Assembly (NCBI RefSeq): GCF_000473325.1
Contig: NZ_KI421513.1
Coordinates: 3,357,217-3,421,216, forward strand
Direction of reading: 5' to 3'
Length of the DNA: 64,000 nucleotides
From: Leisingera caerulea DSM 24564
GTDB lineage: Bacteria > Pseudomonadota > Alphaproteobacteria > Rhodobacterales > Rhodobacteraceae
Position numbers and translations under genes: made by a program. The notes beneath the pieces were generated by a model that worked only from the letters and a program-made list of their open reading frames with translations, did no database searches and was not told the origin of the DNA. Numbering within the stretch: position 1 is the first letter of the stretch; every line of letters begins with the position of its first letter. This document shows positions 1 to 8,032 of the stretch, in pieces.

Positions 1-598
1 GATCGTCCGAGACAGACTGGATGAAGCAGGCATGCGGCTGCGGGTGCTCATAAGCGCTGTCCGATTTGGTCAGCTTGCCGGTCTTGTAATCGACATAGTG
101 ATGGCCCTGCGCCGGGCCGTCGATGCCATAGGCCCAGTGCAGGCCGGTGTTGAACCACTGGGGCGAGTTCGGCGCCGAGCGCTGGGTCGCCAGCATATAG
201 CGCATCTCGTCGTAATAGGCGCGCGCGTCCTCCTCGGAGGAGAAATAGCCGCCCTTCCAGCCCCAATAGGCCCAGGCGCCCGCCAAACGGTCGAACACCT
301 GCTTGGAGGAGGATTCACCGCCCAGCTCCGCGCCCTTTTCCGGGACCGAACGCCACAGGAATTCCGGCACGCCCTTTTCGCGGACCTTCTTCAGGCGGGA
401 CGGCACGCCGGCCTTGCGGAAGTACTTTTGCGCGATGACGTCGCTGGCCACCTGGCTCCAGGACGCGGGGATTTCGATGTTGTCGAGACGGAAAACGATG
501 GTCCCGTCCGGGTTGCGGATTTCCGACGTGGCCGAGACAAAGGCCAGATCGGCATAGGCATCCTGTCCGGGTTTGGTGAATTTCCGTTCGATCTTCAT
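1..598 (-). CDS. nrdJ: Adenosylcobalamin-dependent (class II) ribonucleotide reductase, N-terminal part
   Basis: Class II reductases convert ribonucleotides to deoxyribonucleotides using a radical generated from adenosylcobalamin, independent of oxygen. The gene starts at ATG 598 after a GAAGGGG ribosome site and runs off the left edge, leaving about 199 residues. The start reads MKIERKFTKPGQDAYADLAF. Farther in are PNSPQWFNTGLHWAYGI, typical of the family's substrate-binding entrance, and ACFIQSV near residue 190, whose Cys I take as the first redox-active cysteine. The finger loop and C-terminal part lie outside the window. The protein resembles NrdJ of other Rhodobacteraceae as I recall it. 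A long leader (599-1322) with several candidate regulatory motifs precedes it. Confidence 0.9.
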   Translation of the reverse strand, partial: MKIERKFTKPGQDAYADLAFVSATSEIRNPDGTIVFRLDNIEIPASWSQVASDVIAQKYFRKAGVPSRLKKVREKGVPEFLWRSVPEKGAELGGESSSKQVFDRLAGAWAYWGWKGGYFSSEEDARAYYDEMRYMLATQRSAPNSPQWFNTGLHWAYGIDGPAQGHHYVDYKTGKLTKSDSAYEHPQPHACFIQSVSDD

Positions 599-779
599 GC
601 TTTGCCCCTTCTCAAGCACTCGTCGTTCATGTGTCGCGGTGCCCCCGCACCATCCAGCCCCGGCTGCAGAACACACGAACAATCCTGCGTCCGCCGCATT
701 TGGCGCACCCGAGGCCCTCGCCGGCCATTCTCCCAGGACTGTGTGCTGTTTTTCAGCGTTGTTGCTGCGGCTCTGAAAC

Positions 780-795
780 CCACCAGATTTAGTGC
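780..795. promoter_or_regulatory. Candidate NrdR box upstream of nrdJ
   Basis: The 16-mer CCACCAGATTTAGTGC matches all six strongly conserved positions of the NrdR consensus as I recall it (C4, A6, A8, T9, T11, G13) and is a near-palindrome. NrdR represses ribonucleotide reductase genes when dATP/ATP is high. It lies 182 bases before the nrdJ start. A second weaker match starts 29 bases away at 809. Confidence 0.45.
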
Positions 796-843
796 CACCA
801 CAACCGGTGAACACAATTTGGCGTATTCTGACACAAGGGGTCA

Positions 844-858
844 ACGTAAAATTTACGT
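844..858. promoter_or_regulatory. 15-base palindrome ACGTAAA-N-TTTACGT
   Basis: Seven-base arms with a single central base form a perfect inverted repeat, the usual shape of a dimeric repressor site. It sits about 245 bases upstream of nrdJ and overlaps the possible -35 element. GTCAAC (840-845) and GTTGAC (878-883) make a second, wider inverted pair around it. The binding protein is unknown. Confidence 0.4.
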
Positions 859-1089
859 CTTGGAAAGGATCTTTGCTGTTGACGCTTTCTGCGGTTTGCA
901 GGGTCCGGCGAACCGCTTCGATTCATCCACAGGCCGTCTCTGTTTCTGCTGCGTCAGGCGGTCTTTGGAGGACCCCGAATTTCTATTGTCAGGCGAGTGA
1001 CTTGCCGACTTGAAAGCGAAACCTGGCACCCGGGAATGCCGGGCTGTGACAGGATTCCGTCAACATATGCGGGGATGGAAACGCCGAAG

Positions 1090-1123
1090 GGCGTTAACGG
1101 TTGGATTACCGTGCGGTAACGCC
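1090..1123. repeat. Imperfect inverted repeat GGCGTTAAC / GGTAACGCC
   Basis: GGCGTTAAC at 1090-1098 and GGTAACGCC at 1115-1123 are inverted copies with eight of nine bases paired and a 16-base spacer. The half-site CGTTAAC recurs upstream of gap and mmsA, so it may be a transcription-factor half-site rather than an RNA hairpin. Confidence 0.35.
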
Positions 1124-1182
1124 GCTACCCCAGCGGCACCTGCGCCGCAATTAACCTTTTGATGCGCCTCCGCGACAAGTCA

Positions 1183-1219
1183 TTAAAGAAGCCTTAACAG
1201 AGTGTTAAGAAAGCATTAA
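1183..1219. promoter_or_regulatory. Array of three overlapping CtrA-type sites (TTAA-N7-TTAA)
   Basis: TTAA occurs at 1183, 1194, 1205 and 1216, exactly 11 bases apart. Each neighbouring pair fits the alphaproteobacterial CtrA consensus TTAA-N7-TTAA, giving three overlapping full sites on one helix face. CtrA is the cell-cycle and, in Rhodobacterales, motility and gene-transfer-agent regulator. The array lies between tRNA-Pro and nrdJ, about 585 bases from the nrdJ start, so its target is uncertain. Confidence 0.55.
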
Positions 1220-1257
1220 CACCATAGATTGCATCAATGGAAAATCGCTCGCGCAAT

Positions 1258-1275
1258 GCGAGAAACGATTCTCGC
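1258..1275 (-). terminator. Stem-loop downstream of tRNA-Pro
   Basis: GCGAGAA and TTCTCGC pair across a 4-base loop just downstream (minus strand) of tRNA-Pro. The only T-run on the minus strand is short and about 10 bases beyond the stem, so termination is only possible. Confidence 0.3.
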
Positions 1276-1322
1276 AGCAGTGCCTGATCAGCAAAGAGCC
1301 ACCGCGAGTTATGAGAGTGGAG

Positions 1323-1399
1323 TGGTCGGGGCGGCGAGATTCGAACTCACGACCCCCTGTACCCAAAACAGGTGCGCTACCAGACTGCGCCACGCCCCG
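1323..1399 (-). tRNA. tRNA-Pro (anticodon UGG)
   Basis: On the minus strand the sequence folds as a full cloverleaf: acceptor CGGGGCG pairs with CGCCCCG, the D arm is GCGC...GCGC, the anticodon stem CCTGT/ACAGG closes a TTTGGGT loop with anticodon TGG, and the T arm carries the GTTCGAATC loop. Discriminator A and an encoded CCA follow (1326-1323). It lies 43 bases downstream of the DUF192 gene. Confidence 0.97.
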
Positions 1400-1442
1400 G
1401 ACCGTGCGCCTTCCTATCTCCGGCGGATGGATTTGAAAACCC

Positions 1443-1919
1443 CTAACAGGGCCAAACTGCGCCACTGCGCGAAAAAATTTGGTGCCGCATCTGAGTGCCC
1501 GCCGAAATGCCGTAACGGCGGGCCAGCCCGCCGTTTATTTCCAGCACCGCAAACACCCGGTTGCCGCCGGGGATCGGGGTCAGATCCCCAGGCACAGCGT
1601 TTTCGTGAACCGATGTCACCCGGCCCAGCTCATCCAGGAATATGATGTCCAAGGGGATAAGTGTGTTTTTCATCCAGAAGGCGGCCGGCTGGGGCTGATC
1701 GTACACAAACAGCATCCCTGCCCCGCGCGGCAGCTCCTCGCGGAACATAAGGCCCTGCGCCCGTTCTGCTTCGCTGTCGGCGATTTCCACCTCAAATGCG
1801 GCCTGCCCCCAGGCACCGCGCAGGTCGACCCGGTCCGGCGCGCAGTCCGCTGCCAGGGCCGGGGCGGCCCAAAAGGTCAAGGCGGCGCACCAGCTCAGCG
1901 GAACCAGGCGCCGTTCCAT
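1443..1919 (-). CDS. DUF192 family exported protein
   Basis: A 158-residue protein with a signal peptide (cleavage likely after ALA at residue 23), so probably periplasmic. Residues about 40-150 form the DUF192 domain, recognised by AQGLMFRE (54-61) and the hallmark FWMKNTLIPLDIIF (81-94). The function of the family is not established. It begins 4 bases after the twin cold-shock gene ends, so the two are probably cotranscribed, and tRNA-Pro follows. Confidence 0.9.
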   Translation of the reverse strand: MERRLVPLSWCAALTFWAAPALAADCAPDRVDLRGAWGQAAFEVEIADSEAERAQGLMFREELPRGAGMLFVYDQPQPAAFWMKNTLIPLDIIFLDELGRVTSVHENAVPGDLTPIPGGNRVFAVLEINGGLARRYGISAGTQMRHQIFSRSGAVWPC

Positions 1920-1923
1920 TGTA

Positions 1924-2463
1924 TCAGTCCGTGCCGCCGGACATCAGCGCGGCTTCCCAGGCCAGCACTTCCACCGCCATGCGGCCGCGTTTGCCGTCGA
2001 TCACCCGCATCGCCAGCGCTTCGCCGGGCTGCAGGTCGGCAAGCCCGGACTGGCGCAGAACCTCTACGTGCAGGAAAACATCCTCGCCGCGGCCAAAGAC
2101 ATTGGCAAAGCCGAACCCCTTGCCCTTGTCGAACCATTTGACCCGCGCCGGCTCCAGCGGCTCGCTCTGCAGGCTGTCCATGTCCAGCTCGGCAAAATCG
2201 CTCAGCACCGGGGTGTCGTCGCGTTCCGGCGGCATGATCGACAGCACTTCCACCGCCTGCACACCGCGGTCGGTCTGATGCGTCACAATCTCGATCCGGG
2301 CCCCGTCCGCAACAGAGCTTTGGCCGAAATTACGCAGCACATTAACGTGGAGAAGAATGTCCGGGCCGCCCTCGTCAGATACGACAAAGCCGTACCCTTT
2401 GGCCGGGTCGAACCACTTCACCAGCCCCTGGACCTGCTGCAAGCTGCTGAGATCTTCTGCCAC
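1924..2463 (-). CDS. Twin cold-shock domain protein
   Basis: A 179-residue cytoplasmic protein with two cold-shock (OB-fold) nucleic-acid-binding domains. The first (about 12-77) has GLVKWFDPAKGYGFV and RNP2-like DILLHVNVL. The second (about 106-170) has ARVKWFDKGKGFGFA and DVFLHVEVL. An acidic linker (80-104) joins them. Single-domain CspA proteins are about 70 residues; this duplicated form is common in alphaproteobacteria, where such proteins act as RNA chaperones. It heads a likely operon with the DUF192 gene; 133 bases separate it from pdxH. Confidence 0.92.
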   Translation of the reverse strand: MAEDLSSLQQVQGLVKWFDPAKGYGFVVSDEGGPDILLHVNVLRNFGQSSVADGARIEIVTHQTDRGVQAVEVLSIMPPERDDTPVLSDFAELDMDSLQSEPLEPARVKWFDKGKGFGFANVFGRGEDVFLHVEVLRQSGLADLQPGEALAMRVIDGKRGRMAVEVLAWEAALMSGGTD

Positions 2464-2596
2464 TTAAATCACCCACCGCGTTTTCTTATTTTTGATGAAG
2501 CTCTGATGCGCGATTCTGACCTTGGATTTCAAGCTAAAAAGTCTGGAAATTGTCATGAAACTGCTATTGACCCTAGGTAAACCTTAACCATTTCCG

Positions 2597-3202
2597 TCAC
2601 GGGTTCAGCCGCAGAATTTCCCATTCTGCGGTGCCCTCTTTGCGGCGCCAGCGGAACCGGTCATGCAGCCGGAATGCGCCGTCAGCCCAGAATTCGATCT
2701 CCACCGGCGTCAGCCGGTAACCGCCCCAAAACGGCGGCCGCGGCGGGTTCGGGCCTTTTGCGGCCGTCACTTTCGCCACCTCCGCCATCAGCGCGCCGCG
2801 GCTTTCCAGCGGCTGCGACTGCTTCGAGGCCCAGGCACCCAGCCGGCTTTTGAGCGAGCGGGACCTGTAATATTCGTCGGCCTGCGGCCCGTCTTCGCGG
2901 GTGATGCTGCCGCGCACGCGGATCTGGCGGCGCAAGGATTTCCAGTGCATCACAAATGCAGCCTTGCCGGCCTGATCCAGTTCTTGCGCCTTTGCGCTTT
3001 CGTAATTGGTATAGAACACAAACGCGCTGTCCTCAATTTCCTTCAGCAGCACCATCCGGCTGTTCGGCAGCCCCGTTTCATCCACAGTTGCCAGCGCGAT
3101 GGCATTGGGATCATTCGGTTCGGCTTGCTCCGCCTCAGCCAGCCAGGCGCGGGCAATGGCAAACGGATCCTCGCCCGCGAAAATACCGGAACGGTCGGAC
3201 AT
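2597..3202 (-). CDS. pdxH: Pyridoxine/pyridoxamine 5'-phosphate oxidase
   Basis: FMN-dependent oxidase of 201 residues that makes pyridoxal 5'-phosphate from the pyridoxine or pyridoxamine phosphate. Family features include [10 protein letters not shown] (47-56), [15 protein letters not shown] (61-75), [14 protein letters not shown] (85-98) in the FMN/PLP site, and the C-terminal [11 protein letters not shown]. Length is normal for the family. The ATG at 3202 follows GAGG at good spacing. It is divergent from fabI across 134 bases. Confidence 0.95.
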   Translation of the reverse strand: MSDRSGIFAGEDPFAIARAWLAEAEQAEPNDPNAIALATVDETGLPNSRMVLLKEIEDSAFVFYTNYESAKAQELDQAGKAAFVMHWKSLRRQIRVRGSITREDGPQADEYYRSRSLKSRLGAWASKQSQPLESRGALMAEVAKVTAAKGPNPPRPPFWGGYRLTPVEIEFWADGAFRLHDRFRWRRKEGTAEWEILRLNP

Positions 3203-3336
3203 TCATGCACCTCATCATGGGGTTTCACTGCAACCTATGCAGCTTCCCGGCCATCGGCAAGGGCGTGCACTCTTGAAGCGGCCCGCGCGGCATACTAAAC
3301 ACCGTCTAATTCACAGATCACAGGCGGAGAACCTGC

Positions 3337-4140
3337 ATGTCTAGTCAACTGATGGCCGGTAAGCGCGGCCTCATCATGGGCCTGGCCAACGACAAATCCA
3401 TTGCTTGGGGGATTGCCAAGGCCTGCGCCGATGCCGGCGCCGAGCTTGCCTTTTCCTATCAGGGCGAGGCGCTGAAAAAGCGGGTCGGCCCGCTGGCCGA
3501 ACAGCTGGGCAGCGATATCGTCCTGCCGTGCGACGTCTCGGACGAGGCCTCGATCGACGGTTTGTTCGCCGAGCTGGAGGCCAAATGGGGCAAGCTGGAC
3601 TTTGTTGTTCACGCCATCGGCTTTTCCGACAAGAACGAACTGCGCGGCCGCTATGTCGATACCAGCCGCAGCAATTTCCAGATGACCATGGACATCTCGG
3701 TCTTTTCCTTCACGGCGGTTGCAAAACGCGCCGAAAAACTGATGGGCGAAGGCGGCTCGCTGCTGACCCTCACCTATTACGGCGCTGAGCAGGTGATGCC
3801 CCATTATAACGTGATGGGTGTCGCCAAGGCCGCGCTGGAGGCCTCCGTCAAATACCTGGCCGAGGATCTGGGCAAGGACGGCATCCGCGTCAACGCGATC
3901 TCCGCCGGGCCGATCAAGACGCTGGCCGCTTCCGGCATCGGCGATTTCCGCTACATCATGAAGTGGAACGAATACAACTCGCCGCTGCGCCGCAATGTGA
4001 CCATCGGCGATGTCGGCAACTCGGCGCTTTACCTGCTCTCCGACCTCAGCTCCGGCGTGACCGGCGAGAACCTGCATGTCGATGCCGGCTACCACGTGGT
4101 GGGCATGAAGGCGGTGGATGCACCGGACATTTCGAAGTAA
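3337..4140 (+). CDS. fabI: Enoyl-[acyl-carrier-protein] reductase (NADH)
   Basis: Last reductive step of each fatty-acid elongation cycle, reducing trans-2-enoyl-ACP in the cytoplasm. The 267-residue SDR-fold protein has the FabI-type nucleotide site [15 protein letters not shown] (15-29) and a catalytic Tyr157-x6-Lys164 with a second Tyr at 147, matching Tyr156/Lys163/Tyr146 of E. coli FabI. The ATG follows GGAG. gpt begins 70 bases downstream. Confidence 0.96.
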   Translation: MSSQLMAGKRGLIMGLANDKSIAWGIAKACADAGAELAFSYQGEALKKRVGPLAEQLGSDIVLPCDVSDEASIDGLFAELEAKWGKLDFVVHAIGFSDKNELRGRYVDTSRSNFQMTMDISVFSFTAVAKRAEKLMGEGGSLLTLTYYGAEQVMPHYNVMGVAKAALEASVKYLAEDLGKDGIRVNAISAGPIKTLAASGIGDFRYIMKWNEYNSPLRRNVTIGDVGNSALYLLSDLSSGVTGENLHVDAGYHVVGMKAVDAPDISK

Positions 4141-4210
4141 AAACGTATACCGGGCCCGGGCTGCTGCCGGGCGCCGGCAAGCTGACGCGATCTCGCGGGG
4201 AGCAAGAAAT

Positions 4211-4714
4211 ATGACTGACCGTTTGCCGCACGAAAAAGGCTTTCACATCAGCTGGGACCAGATCCACCGCGACAGCCGCGCGCTGGCCTGGCGCCTGGAC
4301 GGGCAAGGCCCCGGCAACGGCACCTGGCGTGCTGTGGTGGCGATCACCCGCGGCGGCATGGCGCCGGCCATGATCGTCAGCCGCGAGCTGGATATCCGCA
4401 CCGTCGACACCATCTCCGTCCGGTCCTACCACCACCAGGCCCAGGGCGAGGCCGAGGTGCTGAAAGCGCCCGATGCCGATCTGATGGGCGACGGCGAGGG
4501 CGTGCTGATCATTGACGACCTGGTCGACAGCGGTAAAACCCTGGAACTAGTGCGCGAAATGTATCCCAAGGCGCATTTCGCCACCGTCTATGCCAAGCCC
4601 AAAGGCCGGCCGATGGTGGACACCTTCATCACCGAGGTGAGCCAGGACACCTGGATTTTCTTCCCCTGGGACATGGCCCTGCAATATGTGGAGCCCTACC
4701 GCGGCAAGGACTGA
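4211..4714 (+). CDS. gpt: Xanthine phosphoribosyltransferase
   Basis: Purine salvage enzyme transferring phosphoribose from PRPP to xanthine or guanine. The 167-residue protein contains [17 protein letters not shown] (44-60), the PRPP-binding [14 protein letters not shown] (98-111) and C-terminal FFPWDMA (150-156), as in E. coli Gpt. I chose ATG 4211 because GGGGAG lies just before it; the frame is open 93 bases further upstream but the extra residues look non-native. A strong terminator follows. Confidence 0.92.
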   Translation: MTDRLPHEKGFHISWDQIHRDSRALAWRLDGQGPGNGTWRAVVAITRGGMAPAMIVSRELDIRTVDTISVRSYHHQAQGEAEVLKAPDADLMGDGEGVLIIDDLVDSGKTLELVREMYPKAHFATVYAKPKGRPMVDTFITEVSQDTWIFFPWDMALQYVEPYRGKD

Positions 4715-4740
4715 CCCGGACCCGGCAGCAAGATCGGAAA

Positions 4741-4768
4741 GGCGCGCGTGACAGCGCGCCTTTTTCTT
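4741..4768 (+). terminator. Rho-independent terminator after gpt
   Basis: Perfect 7-bp stem GGCGCGC / GCGCGCC with loop GTGACA, followed by TTTTTCTT. It ends the fabI-gpt transcript. Confidence 0.9.
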
Positions 4769-4881
4769 TGGCCGGACCCGGGCCGCCCGTTACCGCTTGA
4801 GCTGTCTATGCCGCCGTGCCAGACATAGGCCGGCGCCCGGTCCGGTGCGCCCGCCACCTCAGCCGCAGCCCGGAGCCGCTC

Positions 4882-6057
4882 ATGCCCCTGCCCCGTACCC
4901 AAGCCACCTTTGTCTCGCCCATCGTCGAATCGCGCCGCTGGGTGGCGGGGGCCGCGTTTCCGCCGGACCGCCCGCTCTTGAACGTGAGCCAGGCCGCCCC
5001 GGCCGAGGCCCCGCCCGAGGGGCTGCGCCAGGCGCTGGCCGATGCCGCGCTGAACGACGTTTCTGCCCATCTTTACGGCCCGGTGCTGGGCAATGAGCCG
5101 CTGCGCCGGGCGCTGGCGCGGCAGATCTCAGGCCACTACCAGGCGGATGTGCGCCCGGAGCAGGTCGCCATCACCTCCGGCTGCAACCAGGCTTTTGCCG
5201 CCGCCATCGCCGCGCTTTGCGGTGAAGGGGATGAGGTGATCCTTCCGGTCCCTTGGTACTTCAACCATAAAATGTGGCTGGACATGGCGGGCGTCACCGC
5301 GGTGCCGCTGCATGTTGGCGAAGGCATGCTGCCGGACCTCGCGGCGGCCGAAGCGCTGATCACGGACCGCACCCGCGCTATCGTGCTGGTGACCCCCAAC
5401 AACCCCTGCGGCGTCGAATACCCCGATGGCCTGGTGCAGGCCTTCTTCCGCCTGGCCCGCGACCGCGGCCTGGCGCTGATCGTGGATGAAACCTACCGCG
5501 ATTTCGACAGCCGCGAGGGCGCGCCGCACGGGCTGTTCCAGGTGCCGGACTGGGACCGCACGCTGATCCATCTTTACTCCTTCTCCAAGGCCTACCGGCT
5601 GACCGGCCACCGGGTCGGCGCCATCGCGGCGTCTGAGGACCGGATGTTCGAAATGGAGAAGTTTCTCGACACCGTCACAATCTGCCCCTCGCAGCTGGGC
5701 CAGGCCGGCGCGCTTTGGGGGATCGAACACCTGCAGGACTGGCTCGCGGGTGAACGCGAGGAGATCCTGAGCCGCCGCGCCGCGATCGAAGACGGCTTCC
5801 CGGTGCTGGCAGACAAGGGCTGGAAACTGCTCGGATGCGGCGCCTATTTCGCCTATGCCGAGCACCCCTTCGACGCCCCGTCAGAGGAGATCGCTAAACG
5901 GCTGGTGGCCGAAGCTTCAATCCTGATGCTGCCGGGGTCCATGTTCATGCCCGCAGGCGACCCGGACGGCGCCCGCCAGTTCCGCATCGCCTTTGCCAAT
6001 GCCGACCGGGCGGGCATCCGAACGCTGTTTGACCGCCTTGCGCGTTTTGAACCCTGA
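4882..6057 (+). CDS. Class I/II (fold-type I) PLP aminotransferase
   Basis: A 391-residue aspartate-aminotransferase-fold enzyme. The PLP lysine is Lys236 in SFSKAYRLTGHR. Supporting residues include Asn173-Pro174 in TPNNPCG, Asp202 and Tyr205 in VDETYRDF, and a C-terminal substrate-carboxylate Arg in FRIAFA. The amino donor and acceptor cannot be read from sequence. I placed the start at ATG 4882, which has GGAG six bases ahead; an ATG 66 bases earlier in frame lacks a good site. Not obviously in an operon: a terminator precedes it and ppiD follows after 118 bases. Confidence 0.88.
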   Translation: MPLPRTQATFVSPIVESRRWVAGAAFPPDRPLLNVSQAAPAEAPPEGLRQALADAALNDVSAHLYGPVLGNEPLRRALARQISGHYQADVRPEQVAITSGCNQAFAAAIAALCGEGDEVILPVPWYFNHKMWLDMAGVTAVPLHVGEGMLPDLAAAEALITDRTRAIVLVTPNNPCGVEYPDGLVQAFFRLARDRGLALIVDETYRDFDSREGAPHGLFQVPDWDRTLIHLYSFSKAYRLTGHRVGAIAASEDRMFEMEKFLDTVTICPSQLGQAGALWGIEHLQDWLAGEREEILSRRAAIEDGFPVLADKGWKLLGCGAYFAYAEHPFDAPSEEIAKRLVAEASILMLPGSMFMPAGDPDGARQFRIAFANADRAGIRTLFDRLARFEP

Positions 6058-6175
6058 TCATCCGGCAGTTTGATCCGCAACCGTCTTGCCCCTCTGCGGG
6101 CAGCCGCGTATTCAGTCAGCGGCATTTCCCGCTGCCAGGCAATCCCTTGCGCAGCAGAACAATAAAGAGGGCATC

Positions 6176-8017
6176 ATGGCCGCAGGCATGAAAAAGCTAT
6201 CCAAAACCTTTGTCTGGATCCTGATGGGGATGCTGATCGTCGGCCTTGCCGGATTTGGCGCGGTGAATTTCACCAGCTCCTCCTCCTCCGTTGCCCAGGT
6301 CGGCGACGAAGAGGTCAGCATCGGCAACTATGTGCGCGAGCTGCAGCGCGAACAGCGCGCCCTGCAGGCACAGACCGGGCAGGCGGTGACCATGGCGCAG
6401 ATGACCGCCTTTGGCATGGACCGGATGGTTCTGGGGCGGCTGATCTCCCTGGCGGCGCTGGACCACGAATCCAGACAGCTGGGCCTGTCGATCGGCGATG
6501 AGAACCTGATCAAGGAACTGTCGGCCATTGATGCGTTTCAGGGAGTGGATGGCGGCTTCGACCGTGACGCCTACCGCTTTGCCCTGCGCAACGCCGGCCT
6601 GACCGAGAAGGAATTCGAAGAGGACCTGCGCCGCGAGGCTGCCCGCACGATGGTGCAGAACGCTATTCTGTCCGGTACCAAAATGCCCGAAACCCTGACC
6701 CGGACCTTGACTGATTTCATCGGCGCGCGCCGCAGCTTCTCTTACGTGCAGCTCGATGCGGCCGGCATCGCCCTGACGGCCGAGGTTCCTTCTGATGAGG
6801 AACTGAAAGCCTTTTACGAGGCCCGCCAGGACCAGTTCATGCTGCCGGAAACCAAGGTCATCACATATGCAGCGCTGCGCCCCGCCATGCTGCTGGATGA
6901 GGTCGAGGTAGACGAAACCGCGCTGCAGCAGCTGTTCGAGGACCGCGCCGACCAGTACCAGGTGCCCGAACGCCGCTTGGTGGAGCGCCTGGTTTTTGCC
7001 GATAAGGAAGCCGCCGCCAGCGCCAAGGCACAGCTGGAAACCGGCGGTGCCACCTTTGAAAGCCTGGTCGAGTCCCGCGGCCTGACGCTGCCGGATGTCG
7101 ATATGGGTGACGTCACCATGGGTGATCTCGGCGCAGCCGGCACTGATGTTTTCGCTGCTGAGGTCGGCACCGTGGCCGGCCCCCTGCCCTCCGATCTCGG
7201 CCCGGCGCTCTACCGCGTGAATGGCCGCCTCGAAGCACAGATCACCACCTTTGAACAAGCTGAGCCGGAACTGCGCGAAGAGCTCGCCGCCGGCCGCGCC
7301 CGCCGCCTTGTCGAGTCGCAGGCCGAAGACATTGACGACATGCTGGCAGGCGGCGCCACCCTTGAGGAGCTGGCCACCGAGAACGGCCTGGAGCTTGTCC
7401 AGATCAAGTGGACCGAAGAGGCCAGCGACGGCATTGCCGCCTATGAAGGCTTCCGCGCTGCCGCCGCCGCTGTCACGGCTGAGGATTTTCCGGCCGTGGA
7501 CTTCCTGACCGACGGCAGCCTGTTTGCCCTGCGGCTGGATGAGGTTCTGCCGGAACGCCCGGAACCCTTTGCTGGGGCCAAGGAGAAGGTCCTGGCCGCC
7601 TGGCAGCAGGACCGTCTGGCCAAGGCGCTGAAGGATCAGGGCGAGGACTTGCTGGCGCAGGCTGAACAGGCAGGCAGCTTTGCGGAAGACGCCGAGGTCA
7701 AAACCGAAACCGGCCTCACCCGCACCGCCTATATCGACACCGTGCCGGCCGAGCTGGTCACCAGTGTATTCGGCATGGAGGTCGGCGATTTCCGCCTGGT
7801 GCAGGACGCGGACTCGGCTGTTGTGGTGCGTCTAGATGCCATTCTGCCGCCGGAGCAGAGCGACGACATGACCCTGCTCACCCAGGCGCTGCAGGCGCAG
7901 CTGGACCAATCCCTGGCCGAGGAGCTGTTCCAGGCCTATGTGCAGGACGCCCAGGCCCGCGCCGAACCCCGTGTCGACCAGCAGGCGCTGAATGCAGCGC
8001 AAGCGAACTTCCAGTAA
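6176..8017 (+). CDS. ppiD: Membrane-anchored peptidyl-prolyl isomerase / periplasmic chaperone, PpiD/SurA type
   Basis: A 613-residue protein that probably helps fold proteins emerging from the Sec translocon. An N-terminal membrane helix (about 11-31) leaves the rest in the periplasm. A SurA-like chaperone region follows, with QVGDEEVSIGNYVRELQ near 41-57, then a parvulin-like region in the middle (about 240-370) and a long helical C-terminus. The isomerase core is weakly conserved by eye and may be chaperone-only. Start ATG 6176 follows GAGGG. trpE begins 15 bases downstream, suggesting cotranscription. Confidence 0.82.
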   Translation: MAAGMKKLSKTFVWILMGMLIVGLAGFGAVNFTSSSSSVAQVGDEEVSIGNYVRELQREQRALQAQTGQAVTMAQMTAFGMDRMVLGRLISLAALDHESRQLGLSIGDENLIKELSAIDAFQGVDGGFDRDAYRFALRNAGLTEKEFEEDLRREAARTMVQNAILSGTKMPETLTRTLTDFIGARRSFSYVQLDAAGIALTAEVPSDEELKAFYEARQDQFMLPETKVITYAALRPAMLLDEVEVDETALQQLFEDRADQYQVPERRLVERLVFADKEAAASAKAQLETGGATFESLVESRGLTLPDVDMGDVTMGDLGAAGTDVFAAEVGTVAGPLPSDLGPALYRVNGRLEAQITTFEQAEPELREELAAGRARRLVESQAEDIDDMLAGGATLEELATENGLELVQIKWTEEASDGIAAYEGFRAAAAAVTAEDFPAVDFLTDGSLFALRLDEVLPERPEPFAGAKEKVLAAWQQDRLAKALKDQGEDLLAQAEQAGSFAEDAEVKTETGLTRTAYIDTVPAELVTSVFGMEVGDFRLVQDADSAVVVRLDAILPPEQSDDMTLLTQALQAQLDQSLAEELFQAYVQDAQARAEPRVDQQALNAAQANFQ

Positions 8018-8032
8018 CCAAGGCAAGCACCC

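Larger units (their letters stand above)
599..1322. other. 724-base gene-free region upstream of nrdJ
   Basis: No credible coding frame is visible on either strand. The region holds a candidate NrdR box (780-795), a weaker one (809-824, five of six key bases), a 15-base palindrome (844-858), a DnaA-box-like 9-mer at 923-931 (TCATCCACA, one mismatch to TTATCCACA), an imperfect inverted repeat (1090-1123), an array of TTAA boxes (1183-1219) and a stem-loop (1258-1275). On the minus strand TTGACC (844-839) could be a -35 for nrdJ; the -10 is poor. Because nrdJ is the only gene pointing out of this gap to the left, the motifs most likely serve it. Confidence 0.6.

Noticed and set aside
8018..8032. 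trp leader peptide/attenuator before trpE
   Set aside because: Only 15 bases separate ppiD and trpE; there is no room for a leader peptide.
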